A DNA stretch of 60,000 nt from NCBI RefSeq assembly GCF_964355755.1, contig NC_092674.1, positions 2,735,001 through 2,795,000 of the forward strand, written 5' to 3'. This document shows positions 49,501 to 53,811 of this stretch, one piece after another. Below the pieces are notes generated by a model. The model saw nothing but the letters and a program-made list of their open reading frames with translations, made no database searches and was not told where the DNA came from. A program made the position numbers and the translations under genes. This DNA comes from Antedon mediterranea. Lineage: Eukaryota > Echinodermata > Crinoidea > Comatulida > Antedonidae. How positions within the stretch are numbered: the first letter of the stretch is position 1; each line of letters starts with the position of its first letter.

Positions 49501-49652
49501 TTTATACTAGTAATTTGAAAATAGCTCTTTTTACCTTTAATTTTAAGTTCGGCGTTTGGATCGAGTGGATCATTTTGAGCCTCTTCCTCCATTTTTGAGG
49601 AAGGGACTGCCAAGTTAGCCTCCTCCTGGACTCCTCCCTCTGGTTTGGCCAT
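13017..49652 (-). CDS. TSC22D: TSC22-domain family protein, long isoform, three coding exons over 36.6 kb
   Basis: Exons 48868-49652, 23367-23412 and 13017-13577 join to 1392 bases, 463 residues. Residues 41-50 (KKSYFQITSI) and 129-152 (SRFKVVKV ... GRWTCKDF) match the two conserved boxes that mark long TSC22D isoforms and fly Bunched A; the second box binds NRBP1/Madm in other animals, and RFKV fits the RFxV docking motif of the WNK-SPAK/OSR1 pathway. Residues 269-299 form the TSC box (IDNKIEQAM, LVKSHLLYAVREEV), followed by a short leucine zipper (ELKEKIKVLTEENNKLKREN). The tail of about 140 residues is Gln/Ser-rich, far longer than the usual short tail. The tiny middle exon and its phase match the vertebrate gene. 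The huge introns are full of repeats. Which vertebrate paralogue it equals cannot be said; invertebrates usually have one. Confidence 0.95.
13584..14936 (-). other. TSC22D intron 2, distal part, nothing recognised
   Basis: AT-rich intron. Only a short TAGCCTAAATAACTA triplication at 14842-14882 stands out. Confidence 0.6.
14941..15045. mobile_element. MITE family A, right-hand part
   Basis: From GATGTCATATCATTACCATA through TTTGTCAAACTAGTTTGATA to AGACAGAGCTT; left arm deleted. Confidence 0.85.
15090..15210. repeat. Dispersed single copy of the CCCCTTAATAGGGG repeat
   Basis: TGTAAAACCCCTATTAGGAG then GATTCCCTTAATAAATAAAC and AGGGGTGTTCTAAAGAAGGG: the same words that form the arrays at 31.7, 33.6, 36 and 54.8 kb, here unamplified. 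Confidence 0.6.
15579..15618. mobile_element. MITE family A, solo terminal arm
   Basis: AGCTCTGTCTACACTATCAA then ACTAGTTTGACAAAAAAACT; only one end present. Confidence 0.75.
15623..18422 (-). other. TSC22D intron 2, middle part
   Basis: AT-rich intron. 16080-16380 repeats GACAATTTTGCAATAAA several times; 16398-16416 is an AAT microsatellite; 17160-17320 carries another single copy of the CCTTATTAAG/CTTAATAGGAG repeat. No exon beyond the weak candidate at 16.6 kb. Confidence 0.5.
16597..16671 (-). CDS. TSC22D: Weak candidate alternative first exon between TSC22D exons 2 and 3
   Basis: An ATG-led 25-codon frame (ending VESILVVCAREL) runs to a strong donor CTG/GTAAGTG in phase 0, which would join in frame to DLVKSHLLYAV of exon 3 and omit the IDNKIEQAM half of the TSC box. 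A different frame on the same stretch is longer (74 codons) but out of phase. No family similarity; may be chance. Confidence 0.2.
18425..18550. mobile_element. MITE family A, nearly full copy
   Basis: ACTATCACACTTTATGTGAC to GTTTGATAGTCTGGACAGAGC; left terminal eight bases lost. Confidence 0.85.
19650..20833. mobile_element. Large foldback (inverted-repeat) element in TSC22D intron 2
   Basis: The two halves are inverted copies around a centre near 20140. A perfect-looking arm of about 50 bases, GACAAACAATGCCGTGCAAC to TAACATAGCG (19898-19946), is mirrored at 20337-20387; the innermost arms 20093-20125 and 20150-20184 (CATCGAAAAAACACCACGGT...) form a stem over a GC-rich loop. Outer ends share GTTCGTACG words. 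No transposase frame is present; the ORFs inside are chance. Likely a non-autonomous DNA transposon. Confidence 0.8.
21075..21237. mobile_element. MITE family A, full copy with internal duplication
   Basis: Both ends present (AAGCTGTCTACATTATCAAA and TTTGATAGTGTAGAGAGATC). The core word CCAAATATGGTGGTGATATG occurs twice in tandem, about 22 bp apart, the first step of the kind of growth seen at 45.2 kb. Confidence 0.9.
22093..22383. mobile_element. MITE family A copy split by a 140-bp insertion
   Basis: Left end AAAGCTCTGTCTACACTATC to GTGATGTGCC, right part GATATATCCAAATATGGCAG to GTAGACAGAGCTT. Between them lies foreign sequence flanked by a 9-bp direct repeat CAAATACAT (22130-22138 and 22270-22278). 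Confidence 0.88.
22139..22269. mobile_element. Small insertion nested in a MITE A copy
   Basis: About 131 bp, richer in GC than its surroundings (CCGTTACGCTATTCGTCTTG). Begins with a CAT microsatellite and ends at a hairpin ATGTATTTGC/GCAAATACAT around a T-run. Flanked by 9-bp repeats. No known family recognised. Confidence 0.6.
22384..23366 (-). other. TSC22D intron 2, proximal part
   Basis: AT-rich. 22675-22735 has short ACTGTA/ATATACTGATACTG repeats. No further feature seen. Confidence 0.5.
23367..23412 (-). CDS. TSC22D: TSC22D exon 2 (micro-exon)
   Basis: 46 bases encoding AGAGGEIDNKIEQAM after a split codon; acceptor TTCGTTGCAG, donor ATG/GTAAGTG. Holds the first half of the TSC box. 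Confidence 0.96.
23413..23555 (-). CDS. TSC22D: Candidate in-frame 5' extension of TSC22D exon 2 (alternative start)
   Basis: The frame of exon 2 stays open upstream through its own acceptor to an ATG at 23555, adding 47 codons (MMATANICLYNNNNNNYIPM...) before SAGAGGEIDNKIEQAM. A promoter upstream of 23555 would give a short protein of about 249 residues without using the acceptor. The Asn run and lack of any known motif keep this tentative. Confidence 0.3.
23556..24818 (-). other. TSC22D intron 1, 3' part
   Basis: AT-rich intron. Two related stretches, TTACTGAGAAAATTTTC near 24520 and TTACTGAGAAAACTGAAATT near 24735, repeat once. No exon seen. Confidence 0.5.
24819..24959. mobile_element. 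MITE family A, full copy
   Basis: AAAGCTCTGTCTACACTATC to ATAGTGTAGACAGAGCGTT, 141 bp; core in the opposite orientation to 6661. Confidence 0.93.
26293..26337. mobile_element. MITE family C, terminal fragment
   Basis: TGTATTGTCCCCCAAAAAAC then AAAAAAGATTAATT, matching one end of the elements at 34.1, 44.1 and 54.1 kb. Confidence 0.5.
26418..26546. mobile_element. MITE family A, nearly full copy
   Basis: TATCAAACTATTTTGACAAA to TTTGATAGTGTAAACAGAGC; outer eight bases of the left end lost. Confidence 0.9.
26936..27078. mobile_element. MITE family A, full copy
   Basis: AAAGCTCTGTCTACACTATC to TAGTGTAGACAGAGCTTT, 143 bp, very close to the 24819 copy. Confidence 0.94.
27079..29635 (-). other. 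TSC22D intron 1, repeat-poor stretch
   Basis: AT-rich. 28850-29050 is less AT-rich, with GAGCTATAAATAGAAAG on the minus strand at about 28875-28890 resembling a TATA box, but no downstream exon can be supported. 29255-29335 holds a perfect 30-bp-scale duplication (CTACTGCATGCTACTAGTGT). Confidence 0.45.
29636..29735. repeat. 18-bp perfect minisatellite
   Basis: Six units of TTCCTGGCCATATTATA, almost without variation, suggesting recent growth. Confidence 0.95.
29929..30054 (-). CDS. Unrecognised short ORF, 41 codons
   Basis: ATG-led frame MAQEETNENGILRQVFKLVI to ...LANDFANLHNEPASF then TAA, with an AATAAA-like word 25-30 bases after the stop (near 29900). Its composition is more protein-like than its surroundings (few Ile/Tyr/Phe runs, acidic start), and part of its sequence recurs at 30606-30648. 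An in-frame GTAATT could be a donor after FKL. I do not recognise the peptide. It could be a small gene nested in the TSC22D intron on the same strand, a retrocopy fragment, or chance. Confidence 0.25.
   Translation of the reverse strand: MAQEETNENGILRQVFKLVILVKGNSLANDFANLHNEPASF
30035..30400. repeat. Direct duplication of about 160 bp
   Basis: 30045-30210 and 30242-30395 share ATGATTTTAAACAA, GCATTAATG, TAATATTTCAGAAG, TTTAGACTGTGCT and TTTTGATTCACTCATTGTA in the same order. A related piece, TGCAAAGTCGTTTGCGAGGC, occurs at 29958 and again at 30606. Confidence 0.85.
31167..31314. mobile_element. MITE family A copy
   Basis: AAGCTCTGTCTACACCTGCA to TATTGATAGTGTAGACAGAGG; right arm shortened, core word duplicated once. 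Confidence 0.88.
31680..32115. repeat. 81-bp minisatellite, about five units
   Basis: Unit contains GTCCCCTTAATAGGTGTCCC, TGAATAGGGGTTTGATGTAG, AACATACTGACCCCTCGTCC and TTTCATGGGAAAAT; starts at 31711, 31792, 31873, 31954 and 32037. It grew out of the CCCCTTAATAGGGG dispersed repeat whose single-copy sequence lies at 31400-31480. Confidence 0.95.
32182..32318 (-). CDS. TSC22D: Candidate alternative first exon, TSC22D short isoform
   Basis: Open frame of 45 codons plus AG, starting MKQKLIWPNRGKLKMPADIT and ending VKELDQALVTVITIFS, preceded by an in-frame TGA 14 codons upstream. It ends at a near-perfect donor AG/GTAAGTGAG in phase 2, exactly what exon 2 at 23412 needs; splicing would give a 247-residue short form. 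I do not recognise the peptide, and it lacks the hydrophobic motif of vertebrate short isoforms, so support is the phase, the donor and the open frame only. Confidence 0.4.
32319..33270 (-). other. TSC22D intron 1, possible internal promoter zone
   Basis: 32330-32680 has higher GC than its surroundings and would be the 5' flank of the candidate short-isoform exon at 32182-32318. No TATA box at a convincing distance. 33085-33110 is an AAAT microsatellite. Confidence 0.35.
33272..33817. mobile_element. CAGTAGAAC-ended element containing two tandem arrays
   Basis: Left end ACAGTAGAACACAAGGACAC and right end GGAGTTCTACTGTA are inverted; next to both lie CCCCTATC/CCCCTTAATAGG words. The interior consists of an 87-bp array (33304-33560, three units starting at 33304, 33391 and 33478) and a 30-bp array (33583-33725, five units of GGGACACTCCTATCAAGGGG type). 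87 is a multiple of three, which explains the long open frames on both strands. Confidence 0.7.
34097..34385. mobile_element. MITE family C copy
   Basis: Ends TTAAAGATATACTGTATTGT and TTTGGGAGACAATACATCTT+TTAA are inverted repeats; core has CCTGAAAAAAATGTAATTTA and TTATTAAAACTGCAAAATGG, shared with 44095-44425 and 54062-54334. Confidence 0.85.
34386..35983 (-). other. TSC22D intron 1, nothing recognised
   Basis: AT-rich, no exon, repeat array or inverted pair that I can support. Confidence 0.6.
36030..37612. repeat. 79-bp minisatellite, about 20 units
   Basis: Unit: GTGTCCCCTTAATAGGGGTG, TCCCCTGAATAGAGGTTGGG, CATGGTGTAAAACATATATT, CCCCTCATTCATTTGATAT; exact 79-bp spacing at 36067, 36146 and 36225. 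From about 37060 an 89-bp variant with extra GAATG and AAACA appears and alternates with the 79-bp type, so the right part has a higher-order structure of about 168 bp. Confidence 0.97.
38208..39952. mobile_element. Second-level insertion with GTATAAGCCCACCC ends
   Basis: Starts TACCGTACTGACGCGGGTAT+AAGCCCACCC and ends GGGTGGGCTTATA, inverted to each other. The left end is itself a near-perfect hairpin (GGGTATAAGCCCACCCCCC at about 38220-38239 pairs with GGGGGGTGGGCTTATACCC at about 38266-38284). Without the third-level insertion it is about 560 bp and non-coding. Confidence 0.7.
38485..39667. mobile_element. Third-level insertion, CAGGGATGTCACCA terminal repeats
   Basis: 1183 bp. Left end CAGGGATGTCACCACGCTGG, right end AGCTGGTGACATCCCTG, inverted. 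The flanks carry a 6-bp direct repeat TGTACC immediately outside both ends (38479-38484 and 39668-39673). Terminal CAGGGRTGTCA is seen in hAT-type non-autonomous elements, but those make 8-bp duplications, so the superfamily is uncertain. The interior is rich in TAGGCCTAG words and has a C-run at 39600-39620; no transposase frame. Confidence 0.8.
40560..40722 (-). mobile_element. tRNA-derived SINE, 5'-damaged copy
   Basis: Reverse of AATTGAACCCTGGATCTTTG+GATTGGAAGGCAAGTATGTTAACC; the B-box is recognisable, the A-box end is degraded (CCAATCCAC). Confidence 0.75.
40723..41944 (-). other. TSC22D intron 1 with an old SINE/LINE 3' tail
   Basis: Around 41385-41440 (minus) GTAGGGCGCCATATAAAAAC followed by AATAGAATAGAATA looks like the 3' end and simple-repeat tail of a retroelement. 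40920-41000 and 41150-41220 are low-copy GC-richer stretches I cannot name. Confidence 0.45.
41945..42151 (-). mobile_element. tRNA-derived SINE, best full-length copy
   Basis: The minus strand reads GTGGAGCCGTAGCTTGGTGG then TTAACATGCTTGCCTTCCAA and ATGGTTCAATCCTGACC: an A-box (TAGCTTGGTGG, 42131-42141) and a B-box (GGTTCAATCC, 42088-42097) at tRNA spacing. A body of about 140 bp follows and ends near AATAGCGAGTAACTCGCTAA. It does not fold to a complete tRNA (no matching acceptor end), so it is a SINE promoter head, not a tRNA gene. Confidence 0.88.
42280..42467. mobile_element. Inverted-repeat MITE with perfect 25-bp ends
   Basis: ACAGTCAACTCTCCCAATAC+CGGAC at the left is exactly mirrored at 42443-42467. 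TA flanks both ends (GATA|CAGTC and GACTG|TAG), as expected for Tc1/mariner-type non-autonomous elements. The body repeats AATACCAGACTTT and CCGGAAAACCAGAC. Confidence 0.9.
42925..43015 (+). mobile_element. tRNA-derived SINE head, plus-strand copy
   Basis: GAGCTGTAGCTTGGTGGATG then CTTGCCTTCTACTGTAATCC and GGGGTTCAATCCTGATC: A- and B-boxes in order; body truncated. Confidence 0.8.
43016..44094 (-). other. TSC22D intron 1, nothing recognised
   Basis: AT-rich intron without exon or clear repeat. Confidence 0.5.
44095..44425. mobile_element. MITE family C copy
   Basis: Shares CCTGAAAAAAACTGTAATTT, AACTTTATTATATTACTACA and ATTTTTCATGTTTTTGGGGG+ACAACACAT with 34.1 and 54.1 kb; left end worn. Confidence 0.75.
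44426..45160 (-). other. TSC22D intron 1, nothing recognised
   Basis: AT-rich; first part of a 4-kb zone in which TACTGTA/TACAGTA words are strikingly common. Confidence 0.5.
45161..45438. mobile_element. MITE family A copy with internal 22-bp array
   Basis: ATGGACATGATGATGTCATA then about nine units of TCACTACCATATTTGTGAATA (22-bp spacing, two units one base-pair-class shorter), then CATTTGGGCACATCACATTG+TGATAGTGTAGACCGAACTTT. The repeat unit is the core word of the MITE itself. Confidence 0.92.
46418..47799. mobile_element. 1.38-kb inverted-repeat element with CGTAGG arrays
   Basis: Left TACAGTACAGAAAGAAAATA and right AATTTCTTTCTGTACTGTA are inverted ends; CCTACGAAG/CTTCGTAG words fill both sub-terminal zones. 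Inside, 46939-47010 and 47080-47145 are a direct duplication (TCACATGRCATGAAAC ... CACATGTTTTTT), and 47590-47710 is a 21-bp array. No transposase frame. Confidence 0.75.
47590..47712. repeat. 21-bp minisatellite
   Basis: About six units of AACAATACATCGTAGGCTAC+G/A; 21 is a multiple of three, giving a spurious Gln-Tyr-Ile-Val-Gly-Tyr ORF. Confidence 0.94.
47800..48867 (-). other. TSC22D intron 1, 5' end
   Basis: AT-rich; contains a CCCCCCCCCA tract at 48347 and dense TACTGTAC words. No exon seen. Confidence 0.5.
48868..49652 (-). CDS. TSC22D: TSC22D exon 1, long-isoform N-terminus
   Basis: 261 codons plus two bases, acidic and Ser-rich, carrying both long-isoform boxes. ATG at 49652 is chosen because it opens the frame shortly before box 1 and no earlier ATG in this frame is seen. 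Donor GG/GTATGT is phase 2 and completes a Gly codon with exon 2. Confidence 0.94.
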
Positions 49653-51430
49653 TCTACGACCACAACACTACGACTACCTAAGCAAAACTACTCGTTTTCT
49701 CTCGACTACGATTAATTCTCCACAAAAGTAACAATCCATTGTGTTTAAATTTATTACTCCACCTCAAAAATATTCCTTGTTTTTCAATACCATTCCCTAA
49801 CCTCATAATTTAGGGTGTTTTCCAGGTCGTTTCATTTTGAATTGAAGTTCCACCATGCCCAATAAAGAAAATGGCGTATATAGACTTAATAACAGACGTG
49901 ATGTTGTCTTGTTTGCATTTACTTTACTGGCAACGGATAGAACAACGGCTGGTAAACAAAGACTAGATATTTCCAACACAGCAAAAAATATAAAAGAACA
50001 CACTGGGACTGGGAATTGTCAACGTAACACAGTGCTGATCCCTAAATGTAAGGGATCGTATTAAACTCGCAAATTAATCTTGATTTGGTTACAAAATATT
50101 AAAAACACTAATCATTCATTCACATATCAACATTTATGACTACGTCTATAAAAATTTAAGATATATTTATCGGTTGTTAGAACATGAATGTAACTTCGCG
50201 ACATAGCCTAAAGAACTGTCGGTACCCGAGAGAAGGGAGTGGCTTCAGGGGCTACACCCTCTTTTATGAACAAAGAAAATAAGTCAGCTCAGAACCGATT
50301 ACAGTATTTTCATTATTAAAGCTCTGATGTGGGTAGATTTTAAATAACAATATGGAAAAATATGAATTAACTTTTTTTATAATATAAACCAACCAAAGGA
50401 GCTACTGCTGGTTACCCATGCGTAATAGATGGCAGATCGGAATTATTCAAACCATAAGCCAGCACCGATCTATCACATTGTTAGTATAATACCTACCTAT
50501 TGATTTATATAATATATAATAATAAATATTGATATAATATACACATAGGCCCTTATTAATATTATAGTGTTTTAATGTTGGGGGATCCGGTAATATCGGA
50601 AAGGGCTGTGATTGGTTGGTCCACGAGTCTGGTGTCCTGTCCTCCTTTCAGTAGCTTGGAACAATAGTTACATTTATTTAATACCTTTATTTTGTATAAT
50701 TAACCTACATGGAGCTATAAATAAAGAAAAAATACCCTCTTCTTTCTATACCGTCAGATCTAGGTAAAAACCTTCTCAAATTAAACATATTATTATTTCC
50801 GGTACTAAGGATAGTTCATAGAAATTGTGTTACGTAATTTTAAAACTCTATACAGTTCTTTCGTTTTAGTAGCCACTACTACACTTCCGTCTTCACACGA
50901 TATATTTCAATTCATTAAGTTTGTGGCACCTATATAATCTTTAAGAGAATCTTCACCCATTTTGATGGCACTAAAATTAATTTACGAAGGCCTGAATTTG
51001 AAATACATTTGAAAACGGCTGGAAATTATACAATAACACAAATTAATTGAAGGAAAGGTGGTCATGTGTTTCTTGAAACCATCCAATCGGCATGCTATAA
51101 TTTCCCGAGAGCTGCGCACAATATTCTTGTCGAAAACCGCAACAATTATTGCGTACATTTTGCGTGACATGTTTTTTAAATTCATATATTCAAGACGAAA
51201 AATGTTCAGCAAGTGTAATTCATTTTTTTTTTTTAAACATGGAGGAATTTCACTTCATTTATTTGTCGCATTCCTTAGTCTAGCTATATGGAGCCGAGGA
51301 ATTATCTAGAGAATCATTTCTTCATGGTCTACTACTTGCACGTGACCGACTGGGCGGATCTATGACTTTTGGGCGTAACACATAACGCTTTCACCAAAAC
51401 ACAATGTAGTCGAAATGCTACATCAGACCG
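49653..51430. other. TSC22D 5' flank and intergenic DNA to GCC2
   Basis: Contains the long-isoform 5' UTR/promoter, not delimited: no TATA box or initiator is convincing. A plus-strand frame at 49855-50064 (MPNKENGVYRLNNRRDVVLF...) starts 202 bases from the TSC22D ATG with a good ATG context (CCACCATGC) but has no recognisable family. The rest is AT-rich without exons. Confidence 0.4.
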
Positions 51431-51439
51431 TTTTTGTTC

Positions 51440-51925
51440 AACAGATTTGGACGAAACGAAATGGGCACACATTCAGTAACGAAATGGGCACACATACGGA
51501 AGATTCGGTAACGAAACGAGAACACATTCGGTAACGAAATGGAAGGGTTCGGTAACGAAACGTGCATACATTCGGTAACGAATCGGAAAGGTTCGGTAAC
51601 GAAACGAGCATACATTCGGTAACGAAACGGGCATACATTCGGTAACGAAAACGAGCACACATTCGGTAACGAAACGAGCACACATTCGGTGACGAAACGA
51701 GCACACATTCGGTAACGAAACGAGCACACATTCGGTAACGAAACGAGCACACATTCGGTAACGAAACGGCACACATTCGGTAACGAAACGAGCACACATT
51801 CGGTAACGAAACGGCACACAGTCGGTGACGATACGGGCACACATTCGGTAACGAAACGAGCACACATTCGGTAACGAAACGGCACACATTCGGTGACGAT
51901 ACGGGCACAAATTCGAATTCGGTAA
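51440..51925. repeat. 23-bp minisatellite, about 20 units
   Basis: Unit CATTCGGTAACGAAACGAGC+ACA, with 22-25-bp length variants and TCGGTGACGATACGGGC versions. It is open in all minus frames, giving CARFVTEC-type ORFs of 174-181 codons that are artefacts. Confidence 0.97.
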
Positions 51926-52942
51926 CGAAGAAAAAGACACACAGACTTTGGTAAACGGGCAGAGATCGTTGCGAAAGGAACACAAAGTCTGGAGGAAGTG
52001 AATACCGTATACGATCACTGAACGAGAATATTTAGTATATTTTGTGAAGAAACTTTTAATGAAGAAAACTTTGCATAACTTTATATTTGTCCATGCATAT
52101 ACAAAATTATGACGAAATAAAGACTACAAAAAAAAAATACAAACAATCAAAACGAAACATACATAATTCGTTGATTCATAAGATTTATTCTGAAAAAGAA
52201 ACAAATAATTTCGAAGTGGTGTAATGGGGTTTCAGCGAATGAGAACACATTGATTGTAGTCGATTCTCGGTACTGTATCTAAGCTTGTACAGTATTATCG
52301 TAGGCGAATTCCGTGACACGGGATGTGTTTCACATGTGATGCCTGTATCATAGACCCTCACCTTACATAACCTTTCATAATACATAAATCACATGTTGTA
52401 TGCTGTATTATGGAATTTGATATGATACTGAATAAAAATATTGTCATGTGAAGATACAGCACAAGAAGAATACTTTTATTTTTGCTAAAATGATTGCATT
52501 AATTTGTTTCCCTTCATCAATGATCTTTGTGCAAAATGAAAAATAAATTAATCTAAAAAATACATAATAATTAATACACAATAAATATCTTATATAATAA
52601 ATTACACATAATAAACATTCAACAAATAGCATTAATCTAAAATGCAACATTAAAAAAAATTGAAATAAAAAAATTAAATTCTGAAAGACAAATTTTATAT
52701 ACTGTATTCATGTATAGTAGCATGTATCACTTTATTCCACTCATTTTGTTGGAGTTTATTCACGATACATAAAACACAAAACTGCTAATAAAGTTTAGCA
52801 AAATTAGCAATTCAAAAACATAATTTTATTTCTAACAAAACTACTATTCCAATTAATAATCTCATTTATATTGAATATAATCTATAATATAATTTCTATT
52901 GTTTAAAAATTTAAACAAATATATATATAAGAATTCCTAATA
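51926..52942. other. Intergenic DNA between TSC22D and GCC2
   Basis: AT-rich; nothing recognised. GCC2 transcription may end here or just to the right. Confidence 0.5.
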
Positions 52943-53128
52943 AACCGTGGTTCCCACTAGCGACGCAACACAAGGACGTAACGCAACTCCAGTGAATTGA
53001 CCAATCACAAGCGATGACTTATTCGCTTGTGATTGCTTACTGTCTATATAATAACTTCGCTTGCCATTGGTTAAAACGCTTGCGTTGCGTTGACGTCATT
53101 GCGTTACGTTCTAGTGGGAACCAAGCTT
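52943..53128. mobile_element. MITE family B, best copy
   Basis: CGTGGTTCCCACTAGCGACG at the left is mirrored by ACGTTCTAGTGGGAACCAAG at the right; inner ACCAATCACAAGCG and CGCTTGTGATTG also pair. Confidence 0.9.
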
Positions 53129-53302
53129 AAACCCAATCGGTTAAATTTAAAAGGTGGGATGTTAGGATTATTATGTTAGTAATAGTATTCAGTACCATTG
53201 GAATTACATAATTAATATAGTTATCAATTATTATATTCATTGCAGTTAATATTCGTATACATTAGGTGGGCCTAAGACTGTATTTGTAGTCAGCATTGTT
53301 TA

Positions 53303-53766
53303 AACCTCAGGAAAGCAGTAGATGATTGAAGCTAGGCCATACCACCAGACCATCTATGTAGACCTCAGGAAAGCACTAGATGATTGAAGCTAGGCCATAC
53401 CACCAGACCATCTATTTAGACCTCAGGAAAGCACTAGATGATTGAAGCTAGGCCATACCACCAGACCATCTATTTAGACCTCAGGAAAGCACTAGATGAT
53501 TGAAGCTAGGCCATACCACCAGACCATCTATGTAGACCTCAGGAAAGCACTAGATGATTGAAGCTAGGCCATACCACCAGACCATCTATGTAGACCTCAG
53601 GAAAGCACTAGATGATTGAAGCTAGGCCATACCACCAGACCATCTATTTAGACCTCAGGAAAGCACTAGATGATTGAAGCTAGGCCATACCACCAGACCA
53701 TCTATGTAGACCTCAGGAAAGCACTAGATGATTGAAGCTAGGCCATACCACCAGACCATCTATGTA
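53303..53766. repeat. 58-bp minisatellite spanning the GCC2 stop codon, eight units
   Basis: Units begin at 53303, 53361, 53419, 53477, 53535, 53593, 53651 and 53709 (GACCTCAGGAAAGCACTAGA ... CCACCAGACCATCTATGTA), differing by only a few bases. The right-most unit holds the last nine codons and stop of GCC2 on the minus strand; the other seven lie in its 3' UTR. Confidence 0.97.
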
Positions 53767-53811
53767 GATAACCACTCCAACCAGCAGACTCTGATACGGT
53801 GGCTTCTTCCC
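53738..53811 (-). CDS. GCC2: GCC2 terminal coding exon
   Basis: GEEATVSESAGWSGYLHRWS then GGMA and TAG. Positions 53738-53766 belong to the 58-bp repeat. Confidence 0.9.

Noticed and set aside
51418-52018. Three overlapping ORFs of 174-181 codons, the longest apart from TSC22D exons
   Set aside because: All are translations of the 23-bp array in different frames.
53303-53766. CRISPR-like array of 58-bp units
   Set aside because: Units are contiguous with no unique spacers, and the DNA is animal with spliced genes.
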